Origin: Corynebacterium sp. HMSC036D02
GTDB taxonomy: Bacteria > Actinomycetota > Actinomycetes > Mycobacteriales > Mycobacteriaceae
NCBI RefSeq assembly: GCF_001836165.1
Contig: NZ_KV827648.1
Location: 151,076 to 215,075 of the forward strand
DNA length: 64,000 nt
Direction of reading: 5' to 3'
Each line of letters opens with the position of its first letter. Position 1 is the first letter of the stretch. This document shows positions 41,258-49,772 of the stretch, one piece after another. The notes under the pieces are model-generated. The model was not told where the DNA came from. It searched no databases and was given only the letters and a program-made list of their open reading frames with translations. The position numbers and the translations under genes are program-made.

Positions 41258-41306
41258 TAGAGTCGAGCCCAAACTGACCAAGAACCGGAAAGGACAGTAG
41301 CCGGCA
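41258..41306 (+). promoter_or_regulatory. Promoter and ribosome binding site of the DUF4288-like gene
   Basis: TAGAGT at 41258-41263 is a good -10 box. An AAAGGACAG ribosome site lies about 11 nt before ATG 41307. A small CCACG-CTA-CGTGG inverted repeat lies upstream at about 41231-41243. Confidence 0.4.
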
Positions 41307-41621
41307 ATGGAACCTTATGTTGGAATTGTCGTGATGGAGCTTGCTAAGAAGTCCAGTTCATCTGCCCAAAGCTTCTTCCGCGAGGACTTTTATATTGTGT
41401 ATGCGGAGTCGGAAGAGAAGGCTCGAGAGCGCGTTGAAGCGATGGCGAACGAGCAGGCCGATGGTGAGGACGTGAAGGTACGGCATATCGTGGATGTCGC
41501 GCCAGCCCTCTATGGTTATGTAGACCGCGATTGTGATCTCTACTCGCGGCACTTTGCGAACCTAGAGGACTACGAGCGTTTCGAGATGAAGCTCGGCGGA
41601 ACCGACCCGTTGGCTGATTAA
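41307..41621 (+). CDS. DUF4288-like small protein
   Basis: This 104-residue soluble protein resembles the DUF4288 group: FYIVYAESEEKARERVEAMA, a long helix, then a strand VRHIVDVAPALYGYV and a final segment with YSRHFANLEDYERF. The function is unknown. It is the only gene between the intact moeB and the duplicated moeB end, so it is best seen as cargo of a small insertion. It has its own promoter and a normal ribosome binding site. Confidence 0.6.
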   Translation: MEPYVGIVVMELAKKSSSSAQSFFREDFYIVYAESEEKARERVEAMANEQADGEDVKVRHIVDVAPALYGYVDRDCDLYSRHFANLEDYERFEMKLGGTDPLAD

Positions 41622-41758
41622 TCGTAGACTTCGCGAAGAAACCTGCTGACTCTCTTCTGCGTTGGCTTGGCTAGCTTTCGGAAGGCTTTCGCACCGCGCG
41701 GCGTGAAGTTAATTCTCCACGCCACGTTCGGCCTCTAGGTCATCGAGAGAAATGGTCT

Positions 41759-42784
41759 CTAGCTCGCCTCGGCGTCGGCTTCGGCCGAGAGTTCGGAGAT
41801 GTGCTCTTGCCAGGCGTCGATGCCGCCGCGCAGCGAGTAGACGTTGCTGAAGCCGCGGGCGCGCAGAGCCTCGACGGCCTGGGCGGAGCGCAGGCCGCTG
41901 GCGCAGTAGAGGACGGCGAGGTCTTCAGAGTTTAGAGGCGGGTTGTGGCCGGCGAGGATCTCATCGAGCGGGAGGTGCTGCGAGCCGGGGATGAGGGAGG
42001 CGGCGCGCTCGGGGGCGGTGCGGACGTCGATAAGCGTGGCGTCCTCTGGGATGACGCGGATGTCCGTGGGGTTGTCGGGGCGTGCCGGGGTGGCGCCGTT
42101 CGCGCGCACGGGGATGTATTCCCAGGTCCCGGCGAGGGAATCGTAGTAGCCCAGCGTGCCGATGAGCGGGGTGCCGATGCCCGTGAGGAGCTTGAGCGCC
42201 TCGACGGCTAGGGCGGAGCCGGCCACGCCGACGACCGGTCCCATCACGCCGGCCTGCGAGCAGGAGGGCACCTGCGGATCGGTGGGAAAGAGGTCTTCGT
42301 AGACTGGGCCGTGGCCGGAATGGAAGACGGTGAGCTGCGCGTCGTATCCCAAGAGCGAGGCCCACACGTGCGGAATGCCCAGTTCGTGGGCAGACCAGGA
42401 GGCGAGGTGGCGGGAGTAGAAGTTATCGGTTCCGTCGATGATGAGGTCAGCGCCGCGCAGCTGGTCTAAGGCGGTATCGGGTGTCAGGCGCGAGAACTGC
42501 TCGACGGTGCACTCCGGGTTGAGGGCGTTCAAGGCCGCAGCGGCGGATTCGGTTTTGGGCTGGCCTACGGTTGCTGTGCTGTGGATGACTTGGCGGTGCA
42601 GGTTGGAGAGGGAGACGGTGTCGTCGTCGAAAAGCAGGATGCGTCCCACACCTGCGCCTGCGAGATAGAGCAGGGCAGGCGAGCCCAGGCCGCCGGCGCC
42701 AATAACGGCGACGGTGGAAGCGCGAAGCCGTTCCTGTGTGGAGGTGCCCCACAGGGTTTCCTGGCGTGCGTAGCGTGAACTCAT
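41759..42784 (-). CDS. moeB: MoeB/ThiF-type adenylyltransferase fused to rhodanese
   Basis: This 341-residue protein adenylates the C-terminal Gly-Gly of a small sulfur carrier (MoaD or ThiS) and probably sulfurates it. The ThiF domain has VIGAGGLGSPALLYLAGAG near residue 26, LHRQVIHS and the catalytic-type Cys in SCSQAGVMGPVVG. The C-terminal rhodanese (about 240-330) has the active-site loop LYCASGLRSAQ. The ATG overlaps the moaE stop by 4 nt. It is the last gene of moeA-mog-moaE-moeB. A second partial copy of its end lies downstream. Confidence 0.92.
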   Translation of the reverse strand: MSSRYARQETLWGTSTQERLRASTVAVIGAGGLGSPALLYLAGAGVGRILLFDDDTVSLSNLHRQVIHSTATVGQPKTESAAAALNALNPECTVEQFSRLTPDTALDQLRGADLIIDGTDNFYSRHLASWSAHELGIPHVWASLLGYDAQLTVFHSGHGPVYEDLFPTDPQVPSCSQAGVMGPVVGVAGSALAVEALKLLTGIGTPLIGTLGYYDSLAGTWEYIPVRANGATPARPDNPTDIRVIPEDATLIDVRTAPERAASLIPGSQHLPLDEILAGHNPPLNSEDLAVLYCASGLRSAQAVEALRARGFSNVYSLRGGIDAWQEHISELSAEADAEAS

Positions 42785-43200
42785 TCCAGGCCTACCCAGG
42801 TGGTGGTGTCATCGGTGTGGAGCTGTTCCTTCCAGATGGGGACTTCCGCCTTGACGCGGTCGGCGCAGGTAGAGGCGGCCTCGAAGGCGTCCTTGCGGTG
42901 CGCGGAGGCAGCGGCGACGATGAAGGCGGACTCGCCGATTTCTAGTGCTCCAGTGCGGTGCGCGCACCAGAGGCGGACGGCAGGGAAGGCGGCGGCGACT
43001 TCGCCGGCGACGCGCTCGATCTCCTGCTGGGCGGTGGGGTGCGCGGTGTAGGTAAGGAGCTTGACGCCGCGGCCGGAGTCGTGGTTGCGCACGATGCCGT
43101 CGAATAAAACGACGGCACCCGTTTCCGGGGTGGCGATGTCCGGGGCCGTGATGGGCTGGGCGCTGATGTGCGCGCCGAGTAGGCCGAAATCAGTGGTCAT
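42781..43200 (-). CDS. moaE: Molybdopterin synthase catalytic subunit MoaE
   Basis: This 139-residue subunit converts precursor Z to molybdopterin with thiocarboxylated MoaD. ATPETGAVVLFDGIVRNHDSGR forms the substrate-binding arm, VRLWCAHRTGALEIGE is the conserved core, and Lys residues of HRKDAFEA and VKAEVPIWKEQL belong to the active site. The length is normal (about 140). The ATG at 43200 overlaps the mog end by 11 nt, so they are translationally coupled. moaA and moaC are not in the window. Confidence 0.95.
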   Translation of the reverse strand: MTTDFGLLGAHISAQPITAPDIATPETGAVVLFDGIVRNHDSGRGVKLLTYTAHPTAQQEIERVAGEVAAAFPAVRLWCAHRTGALEIGESAFIVAAASAHRKDAFEAASTCADRVKAEVPIWKEQLHTDDTTTWVGLE

Positions 43201-43660
43201 TGATGCCTTCCAGCTGGTTGATGAAGTGGTGAAGAATTGGTTCGAGGACCGCGCAGCCGTCTTTGGCCGCACCCGTAGAGCCGGGGAGGGCCATGGCGAA
43301 GGTCTTGTTAGAAACTCCGGCAACGGTACGCGAGAGTGCCGCGGTGGGGATGGCCGCCGAGTGTGCGTAGAAGGCGTGGGCCAGGCCGGGCAGTTCGCGC
43401 TCCAGGTGTGGGGTGAGCGCTTCGACGGTGCGGTCATCCGGCGTGATGCCGGTGCCGCCGGAGGTGAGGATGACGGAGGGTGCATCGGCGAAGGCAGTGG
43501 CCAGGGCGGAGTCGATATAGGCGTCCGCGACGACGAGGGGCTGCGGGGTATCGAAGCCCTGCTCACGCAGGAAATTCACCAGGATGGGGCCGGATCGGTC
43601 CTCGTATTCGCCAGCGGCGGCGCGGGTCGAGGCAACGATAACGAGTGCGCGTCGGGTCAT
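43190..43660 (-). CDS. mog: Molybdopterin adenylyltransferase MogA/MoaB
   Basis: This 156-residue protein adenylates molybdopterin before molybdate insertion. LTSGGTGITPDDRTVEAL near residue 66 and MALPGSTGAAKDG near 124 are the conserved MPT/ATP-binding loops. The length fits single-domain MogA/MoaB. The start overlaps the moeA stop (ATGA). Its product passes to MoeA, encoded just upstream. Confidence 0.94.
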   Translation of the reverse strand: MTRRALVIVASTRAAAGEYEDRSGPILVNFLREQGFDTPQPLVVADAYIDSALATAFADAPSVILTSGGTGITPDDRTVEALTPHLERELPGLAHAFYAHSAAIPTAALSRTVAGVSNKTFAMALPGSTGAAKDGCAVLEPILHHFINQLEGINDH

Positions 43661-44808
43661 GAGAGTGGGAACACCTCCACGAGGTCGCCGGCTGAAAGCT
43701 GCGTGTTAGCCGGGATGCGGATGAGGGCGTTGGCGCCGATGGCCTGGGACATCAGGTGGGAGCTAGTACCGCCGAGGAAGGAGGCTTGGGCAGTGCCGTC
43801 GGAGATGCTGATAGTTCCACGGCGGAACTGTTCGCGGTTGTTGAGGCCTTCGGCGGGCTCAGTAAGGTGTGCGCGAACCGGCTCCCAGGCATGTCCAAGG
43901 ACGGGGGCCAAGTAGAGGCGGAAGCTCACCAGCGTGGAGATGGGGTTGCCGGGGAAGCAGACGACGGGCACCTCGCCCAAGCGTGACAAGCCCTGCGGGC
44001 CGCCGGGCTGCTGCGCCACGTGGCCGAACCAGCCGTCCTCTTCGAAGATTTGGCGGATGACCTCAAATTTTCCGTGGGAGATGCCGCCGGAAGTAGCGAT
44101 GACATCGGGGCGGTGGGTGATGACTGCTTCGGCGAGGTCCGCGCGCAGGGCAGAAGGATCGTCATTCGTGCGCACGAAGCCGGCCACCTCTATGCCGTAT
44201 TGCGCGGCCAAGGCCGCGAGCATCGGTGCGTTGGAATCGGGGATGGTGGCCTCGCCCGCGCCACCGATTTCCGCGCCACCGGTGCAGATGAGGATGCGGG
44301 CGGGCGCGAAGGTGAGGACCTCGGTCAGGCCTTGGGAGGCGAGGGCGGCGATGGAGGGGGCGTCGAGAAGCGCGTGCTCGTTGACGAGGGTTGTGCCGGC
44401 CGTGACATCGGAGCCCGCGCGGCGGATGAACTGCTCGGGGGCTGCCGGCACAGTGACCGTGGCACCCTCCGATGGGAAGTGCGGGGGCTCGCAGTGCTCG
44501 ACGGGGACGATGGTGGCAGTGCCCTCAGGGACCTTCGCGCCGGTCATGATGGGGAGGGCGGTGCCTTCATTGAGTGAACCCGGGGGATCTCCCGCCGCAA
44601 TGGTGCGGCCTACGGTAAAGGTGCCGCCATCACATGTGGAAAGCGCATAGCCGTCCATCTGCGAATTATCGAAAGGTGGAAGGTTGTGTTCCGCGCGGTA
44701 CGTCGCGGCGGCGCGGCGGCCGAAGGCGTTGGCCAGGGGAGTGGAGACCGCCCGGGGCTGCGGAAGGGCCGCGCGAACGGCGGCGAGGTGTTCCTCATAG
44801 GTGCGCAT
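43657..44808 (-). CDS. moeA: Molybdopterin molybdotransferase MoeA
   Basis: This 383-residue MoeA inserts molybdate into adenylated molybdopterin. LPPFDNSQMDGYAL near residue 45 is the family N-terminal signature, IMTGAKVPEG follows, and TSGGISHGKFEVIRQ near 240 is the MPT-binding loop (usually SGGVSxGxxD, so the final Asp is replaced). FPGNPIST near 285 is kept. ATG 44808 is chosen because an AGGAAGGA site lies just upstream. It is the first gene of the minus-strand moco operon, divergent from moaD. Confidence 0.93.
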   Translation of the reverse strand: MRTYEEHLAAVRAALPQPRAVSTPLANAFGRRAAATYRAEHNLPPFDNSQMDGYALSTCDGGTFTVGRTIAAGDPPGSLNEGTALPIMTGAKVPEGTATIVPVEHCEPPHFPSEGATVTVPAAPEQFIRRAGSDVTAGTTLVNEHALLDAPSIAALASQGLTEVLTFAPARILICTGGAEIGGAGEATIPDSNAPMLAALAAQYGIEVAGFVRTNDDPSALRADLAEAVITHRPDVIATSGGISHGKFEVIRQIFEEDGWFGHVAQQPGGPQGLSRLGEVPVVCFPGNPISTLVSFRLYLAPVLGHAWEPVRAHLTEPAEGLNNREQFRRGTISISDGTAQASFLGGTSSHLMSQAIGANALIRIPANTQLSAGDLVEVFPLS

Positions 44809-44848
44809 CGGGTTCCTTCCTGTCACAGAGGCTGGCATAGTGGCAACC

Positions 44849-45103
44849 ATGGTTGACATACACTACTTTGCCGCAGCCCGCGCCGCCGCGGGGCGCGCGC
44901 AAGACACGGCGCAGGCGGCGACCTTGGGGGAGCTGTTGGGCGTGTTGCGTGCTCGGCATACCGGCAGCACCGAGGCCGGCATGAGCTTTGCGGAGGTGTT
45001 GGAGCGCTGCACCTTCCTGGTGGATGGCGCGAGCGCTACCGAGGACGCCGTGCTTGGCCGCGCCTCCCGCGTCGACGTTCTCCCGCCCTTTGCTGGGGGT
45101 TAG
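44849..45103 (+). CDS. moaD: Molybdopterin synthase sulfur carrier MoaD
   Basis: This 84-residue ubiquitin-like protein has a C-terminal Gly-Gly (DVLPPFAGG), the site of adenylation and thiocarboxylation by MoeB. VDIHYFAAARAAAGRAQ forms the first strands. It is transcribed divergently from moeA across a 40-bp gap. CATAGT 7 nt before ATG 44849 is a near-consensus -10 for a leaderless start. The TAG stop overlaps the stop of the next convergent gene. Confidence 0.92.
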   Translation: MVDIHYFAAARAAAGRAQDTAQAATLGELLGVLRARHTGSTEAGMSFAEVLERCTFLVDGASATEDAVLGRASRVDVLPPFAGG

Positions 45104-45471
45104 TGTCGAGTTCGCAGCGGACTGGTGAAGAAGTTCACCACGCCGGAAACAATGGCGAGGACAACCGCGCCGATGATGGCGGCACCCCAGCCGTCGATGA
45201 CGAGTGAGTCCATGAGCGCGCTGACGAGGAGCAGGACCGCGCCGTTGATGACGAGCGCGAAGAGGCCCAGTGTCAGGCAGGTCAGCGGTGCGCCGAGGAA
45301 GCGGAGCACCGGGGTGACGACCTCGTTGACGATGATGAAGACCGCCGCGATGAGCAAGAAATTCTGGGTGGTCGCAGGGACGATGTCGATTCCGGGGACA
45401 ATCGCTACCACGGCCCAGAAGGCCACCGCGACGGCAATGACGTTGAGTGCAAAATTGATAAATGTCTTCAC
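45100..45471 (-). CDS. Phage-holin-family IV-type membrane protein
   Basis: This 123-residue protein has four membrane helices (about residues 8-27, 34-56, 64-86 and 93-113) and matches the Pfam 'phage holin, superfamily IV/mycobacterial 4TMS' group. Despite the name, chromosomal members are not linked to lysis, and their role is unknown. GTG 45471 lies 6 nt after TAGAGT, predicting a leaderless mRNA. No phage genes surround it. Confidence 0.8.
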   Translation of the reverse strand: MKTFINFALNVIAVAVAFWAVVAIVPGIDIVPATTQNFLLIAAVFIIVNEVVTPVLRFLGAPLTCLTLGLFALVINGAVLLLVSALMDSLVIDGWGAAIIGAVVLAIVSGVVNFFTSPLRTRH

Positions 45472-45492
45472 AACTGCACTCTAACGCGGAAA

Positions 45493-46551
45493 CTAGCTCC
45501 GTGCAGCGAAGGCGGCGTCCCAGGCCTTGAGCAGCGTCTCGGTCTCCTCCGCCGTGGTGACGGTGACGCGTACGCCCTCGGGGAAGGCGCGGACCAGGAC
45601 GTCATTCTCCGCGAGTTTTGCGGCGACGTCCTGCGGGGAGCCCAGCTTCGCAATGGAGTCGGCGGCGAACCAGATGTGGTTGGCCTGGGACTCCGGAACG
45701 CCAAAGTCCGCGAAGTGCTCCACCAGGCGGTCGCGCTGCTTAACGGTCTCATCGGTGCGCTCACGCAGCTCCTTCTGAGCGGCCAGCGAGGCCGCTGCAC
45801 CAACCTGCGCCACCGAGTTCACGGAGAAGGGGATGGCCACCTTGCTCAGTGCCTCGATGATCTCGGCGTTGCCGAAGGCATAGCCCAAACGGATGCCGGC
45901 CAGGCCATAGGCCTTGGAGAAGGTGCGCAGGCCAATGACGTTGTCGTGGGTGTGGACATAGTCGGTGGCCAGCGGGACGGCATCGTTGCGGTTGTATTCG
46001 ATGTAGGCCTCATCGAGCGCCACGATGACGTCCTTCGGGACCTTGGCCAAGAAGGCGTCGAACTCCTCCTTGGTGATGATGGAACCGGTGGGGTTATTCG
46101 GGTTGCACACGAAGATCAGGCGTGTCTTGTCCGTGATGGCAGCCGCCATGGCCTCCAAGTCCACGCGGTGATCCGCGGTGAGCGGGACCTTGACCGGGGT
46201 GGCGCCCACGACCTGCGCGAAGATGGGATAAGCCTCAAAGGAGCGCCAGGGGAAGACAATCTCATCACCGGGCACCGAGGTGATCTGCACCAGCTGCTGG
46301 CAAATCGCGGAGGAACCCGCGCCGGTGGTGACCTGCTCAGGGCTAACGCCAAGGTTTTCGGCGAGTGCCTTGCGGATTTCCACCGCACCCATGTCCGGGT
46401 AGCGGTTAACGTGCGCGACGGCAGTCTCCATGGCCTTGAGCGCGCCGGGCAGCGGCTCCTGGGTTGCCTCGTTGGAGGAGAGCTTCAAGGCGTGCTCGGC
46501 ATTCTTGCCGGGGACGTAGGCGGGCAGGGAGGAAAGGTCTGGTCGAATCAT
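45493..46551 (-). CDS. pat: Aromatic/histidinol-phosphate aminotransferase
   Basis: This 352-residue fold-type I aminotransferase of the HisC/Pat type has the PLP Lys in RTFSKAYGLAGIRLGYAF near residue 215. The family segment FVCNPNNPTGSIIT lies upstream, and the C-terminal Arg is in FPEGVRVTV. Its position after aroP and ipdC suggests that it converts phenylalanine, tyrosine or tryptophan to the 2-oxo acid for the decarboxylase. A GGTGGAGA site precedes ATG 46551. The gene starts 10 nt after the ipdC stop. Confidence 0.88.
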   Translation of the reverse strand: MIRPDLSSLPAYVPGKNAEHALKLSSNEATQEPLPGALKAMETAVAHVNRYPDMGAVEIRKALAENLGVSPEQVTTGAGSSAICQQLVQITSVPGDEIVFPWRSFEAYPIFAQVVGATPVKVPLTADHRVDLEAMAAAITDKTRLIFVCNPNNPTGSIITKEEFDAFLAKVPKDVIVALDEAYIEYNRNDAVPLATDYVHTHDNVIGLRTFSKAYGLAGIRLGYAFGNAEIIEALSKVAIPFSVNSVAQVGAAASLAAQKELRERTDETVKQRDRLVEHFADFGVPESQANHIWFAADSIAKLGSPQDVAAKLAENDVLVRAFPEGVRVTVTTAEETETLLKAWDAAFAARS

Positions 46552-46561
46552 GTTCTCCACC

Positions 46562-48235
46562 TTAGGCGTTGCGGGGGCCGCGGGGCCCGAAGTCGAATTC
46601 TGCAGTTTGCGGGCCGAAGGCCTGAAGTCCCTTCGGCGCATCGAAAGCGTCGAGGCGCACCTCGAGGAAGGCACCGCGCTCCGGGTGGGCGGCGATATCC
46701 TCCAGGGCCTTGGCCAATTCGCCCTCGGTCGAGGCCACGTAGGACTCCATCGTGGTGTCCTTCATGAACACCTTCGGCAGCGCCGTGTAATCCCACATTT
46801 GGATCTCGTTGTACTCGCGCTCCATGCCCAGGATGTAGCGCTCGATGGTGTAGCCATCGTTGTTGACCAGCACGATGATGGGCTTGAGGTCCTGGCGCAC
46901 GATGGTGGAGAGTTCCTGGGCGGTGAGCTGGAAGGAGCCATCACCGATGAAGAGGACGTGGCGGCGCTCCGGGTTAGCCAGCTGCGATCCGAGGACGCAC
47001 GGCAGGGTGAAGCCGATGGAACCCCAGATGGTGGAGTTGATGTACTGCACGCCCTCGGGCATGCGCTGCTGGCCCAGACCGATATTGGAGGTGCCAGCCT
47101 CGGCGATGACCACGTCATCTTCCTGGATGAAGCCGAGCATCTGCGGCCAGATGCGCTCCTGGGTCAGCGGGGCATCCGGGTTCGGCTCGAAGGGCTCGGG
47201 CTCGAAAGCCGCGCTTGTCGATGCCCCGGCTTCCGGGATGCGGTCGAGGAGGACGTCGAGAAGCTCCAGCGTATTGATGCCCACGAAGAACTCGCCGTCG
47301 GCGTTGAGGTGCTGGTCGCCGAAGTTATAGACGCGGGCATCGGCCAGGTTGTGGGTGAAGGAACCGGAGTTGACCTCGATGAAGCGCGGGTTCGTGGTGA
47401 CCAGGAAATCAGATTTTTCAATGCGCTCCTGCACGCCCGGGGCAGAGGCCGCGCCGTTATAGGTGCCGATGAAGAGCGGATGGCGCTCAGACAAGATGGC
47501 CTTGCCGGAGGAGAGCTGGGAGTAGGGCAGCTGGGCCTTGTCGATGATGGCGCGGAATTTCTCAGTGAAACCGTGGCGGTTGGTGTCCTGGTCGATGAGG
47601 ATGATCGGGTCCTTGGCCTTCGCTAGGTGTTCCAGCACGTAGTCCGCAGCGGCGTTCAGGCGTTCCGGATCGGAGGTTGCGAGCTCGGTGGAGAAAGGCT
47701 CGTCGGGGACCTCGATGGTCAGGTGAGTGATATCGGAAGGAATCTGGATGTGCACTGGGCGCTTCTCGCGCAGGCAGGTGTGCAGGGCGCGGTCGAATTC
47801 CTCGACCACGTTCATGGGGGACACACGCGTGGCCACCTCGGTGAAGGGTGCAAAGGAATCCAGCATGTTGGCAAAGTCGCCGTCGGCAAGCGAGTGGTGC
47901 AGGTTCCAGCGGAACTCCGTGGCATACTGCGGCGGCGCGCCCGCCAGCGACACCAGCGGGACGTGCTCGGCGCGGGCACCGGCGATGCCGTTGAGGGCGG
48001 AAAGCTCGCCCACGCCATAGGTGGTGAGCAGGCAGCCGACGCCTTTCTGGCGGGCATAGCCGTCGGCGGCATAGGCGGCGTTGAGCTCGTTGCAGGCGCC
48101 GACGAAGCGGATGCCCTCGGAAGCCTCAATCTGCTCGAGGAAGCTCAAGTTGAAGTCACCGGGAACGCCGATGATTTCGGTAATGCCGATGGCCTTGAGG
48201 CGGTCCAGGATGAAATCACCAATGGTGGTCTGCAT
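46562..48235 (-). CDS. ipdC: Thiamine-diphosphate-dependent 2-oxo acid decarboxylase (IpdC/KdcA type)
   Basis: This 557-residue decarboxylase turns aromatic or branched 2-oxo acids (indolepyruvate, phenylpyruvate) into aldehydes and CO2. Key residues are present: the ThDP-activating Glu in ACNELNAAYAADGYA, the HH pair in WNLHHSLADGDF, and GDGSFQLTAQELSTIV followed by VLVNNDGYTIE as the GDG-NN cofactor motif with catalytic Glu. An AAAGGA site precedes the ATG. It lies between an aromatic permease gene and an aminotransferase, a full Ehrlich-type module. Confidence 0.92.
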   Translation of the reverse strand: MQTTIGDFILDRLKAIGITEIIGVPGDFNLSFLEQIEASEGIRFVGACNELNAAYAADGYARQKGVGCLLTTYGVGELSALNGIAGARAEHVPLVSLAGAPPQYATEFRWNLHHSLADGDFANMLDSFAPFTEVATRVSPMNVVEEFDRALHTCLREKRPVHIQIPSDITHLTIEVPDEPFSTELATSDPERLNAAADYVLEHLAKAKDPIILIDQDTNRHGFTEKFRAIIDKAQLPYSQLSSGKAILSERHPLFIGTYNGAASAPGVQERIEKSDFLVTTNPRFIEVNSGSFTHNLADARVYNFGDQHLNADGEFFVGINTLELLDVLLDRIPEAGASTSAAFEPEPFEPNPDAPLTQERIWPQMLGFIQEDDVVIAEAGTSNIGLGQQRMPEGVQYINSTIWGSIGFTLPCVLGSQLANPERRHVLFIGDGSFQLTAQELSTIVRQDLKPIIVLVNNDGYTIERYILGMEREYNEIQMWDYTALPKVFMKDTTMESYVASTEGELAKALEDIAAHPERGAFLEVRLDAFDAPKGLQAFGPQTAEFDFGPRGPRNA

Positions 48236-48248
48236 GAGAGGGTCCTTT

Positions 48249-49646
48249 CTACTTGGTTCGTGCGTCGTGGCGCTTCTTGCCCAGCCAGATGAGGGCCAAG
48301 GTCACAATCCAACAGGGTAGGACAATGGCGCCGGTGCGGTAGTCGGGCAGCATGAACATCAAAGCGATGACAAGAGCGAAGAAGGCCAAGCACAGGTAGT
48401 TAGCGATGGGATAGAGGGGCGCGCGGAAAGCGGCGTCAGGGCAGCGCTTGCGGAAGTTCAGGTGTGCTAGCGCGATGGCGGACCAGGAGATGAGCTCTGC
48501 GCCAACGATGATGGCGAGGAGAACAATCAAGATCTTGCCCTCGAAGAGGAAATTAAGCAGCACCGCCGAGCCCATGAGCAGGGAGTTGAAGAGCAAGGCG
48601 CGAACCGGCACGCCCTTGGCGCTGACGGAGTTGAAGAAGGGCGGGGCTTGGCCGCCGCGGGAAAGATCCCGCAGCATGCGCGCGCCGGAGAAGGTCATGG
48701 TGTTGAACACGGAGACGGCGGCGACGAGCACGATGAGGTTGAGGCCCGTGGCCGCGGCACTAATACCCAGGGTGCTCAGCGCGCGCACGAAGGGCGAGGT
48801 AGAGGTATCAAGTTCATTCCACGGGGCGAGCAGAACGATGATGCCGATGCCGCCGACGTAGAAGATGAGGATGCGCCAGATGACGTTGTTGATGGCCTTG
48901 GGCAGGCTCTTGGCGGGATCCTGCGCCTCGCCCGCGGCGGTGCCGATGGAGATGATGCCGCCGAAGGAGAAAATCACCGCGACGAGGGAGAAGAGCACAC
49001 CGGCGGCACCGTTGGGGAAGAAGCCGCCGTGCTCAGTGATATTGCTTAAGCCGAGGGCTGGCTCCGGGGTAAGGCCGAAGACGATGGCCGCGCCGACGAC
49101 GATCATGAGGATGAGCGCGGCGACCTTGATGAGGGAGAGCCAGAACTCCGCCTCGGCGAAGGCGCCGACGTGCACCAGGTTGATGGCGGTGACGATGACG
49201 AGCGCGACGAGGGCGGTGAGCCAGTGCGGGATGCCGGGGAACCAGAAGTCCATGATGGTGCCCGCGGCGGTGAGCTCCACCATGCCGACGACGATGGTGG
49301 TAAACCACCAGTTCCAGCCGGTGACAAAACCGGCGATGGGGCCGATGTACTCGCGGGCATAAGCGCTGAAGGAGCCCGCGACGGGGTGCTCCACGGCCAT
49401 CTCACCGAGCATGCGCATGATGAGGAAGATGATGAAGCCGCCGATGGCGTAAGCGGCGATAACGCCGGGGCCGGCCTCCTGGATGGAGGCGCCGGAGCCC
49501 AAGAAGAGGCCCGTGCCGATGCACGAGCCAAAAGCGATCATCTGCAGGTGGCGCGACTTCATGCCGCGCTGCAGGCCGTCGTCTGCACTGGTGTTGTCGC
49601 TGGCGACAACGTCCTGTGCCCTGACGGAATTGTTGGTTGTGGTCAT
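48249..49646 (-). CDS. aroP: Amino acid permease, AroP/GABA-permease type (APC)
   Basis: This 465-residue amino-acid permease has twelve predicted membrane helices. MIAFGSCIGTGLFLGSGASIQEAGPG is the TM1 substrate-binding loop of AroP/PheP-like APC transporters, and YIGPIAGFVTGWNWWFTT is typical TM3. Aromatic or neutral amino acids are likely substrates, given the ipdC-pat genes downstream. AAGGG lies about 9 nt before ATG 49646, favouring it over ATG 49661. It is the first gene of the operon and divergent from a PucR regulator. Confidence 0.88.
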   Translation of the reverse strand: MTTTNNSVRAQDVVASDNTSADDGLQRGMKSRHLQMIAFGSCIGTGLFLGSGASIQEAGPGVIAAYAIGGFIIFLIMRMLGEMAVEHPVAGSFSAYAREYIGPIAGFVTGWNWWFTTIVVGMVELTAAGTIMDFWFPGIPHWLTALVALVIVTAINLVHVGAFAEAEFWLSLIKVAALILMIVVGAAIVFGLTPEPALGLSNITEHGGFFPNGAAGVLFSLVAVIFSFGGIISIGTAAGEAQDPAKSLPKAINNVIWRILIFYVGGIGIIVLLAPWNELDTSTSPFVRALSTLGISAAATGLNLIVLVAAVSVFNTMTFSGARMLRDLSRGGQAPPFFNSVSAKGVPVRALLFNSLLMGSAVLLNFLFEGKILIVLLAIIVGAELISWSAIALAHLNFRKRCPDAAFRAPLYPIANYLCLAFFALVIALMFMLPDYRTGAIVLPCWIVTLALIWLGKKRHDARTK

Positions 49647-49746
49647 GTAGACGCCCTTCATGAACGTATATGTGTGACGTGGGTCATTTAGCTGTAGGAG
49701 ATTATTGCGCAGCACAGTTTTGTTTGTCACTAGACAAGAAGCGGAA

Positions 49747-49772
49747 GTACCTTTGACATATGTCAAAAGTAC
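49747..49772. promoter_or_regulatory. 26-bp palindrome spanning the pucR start codon
   Basis: A perfect 16-bp palindrome TTTGACATATGTCAAA (49752-49767) has matching GTAC ends at 49747-49750 and 49769-49772. Twenty-four of 26 positions are symmetrical. The pucR ATG lies at its centre. It is an excellent candidate operator for regulation of the divergent aroP-ipdC-pat operon and of pucR itself. Confidence 0.7.

Noticed and set aside
45100..45471. Prophage indicated by a holin-family protein
   Set aside because: This Pfam group is common in actinobacterial chromosomes, and no lysin, tail or integrase genes are nearby.
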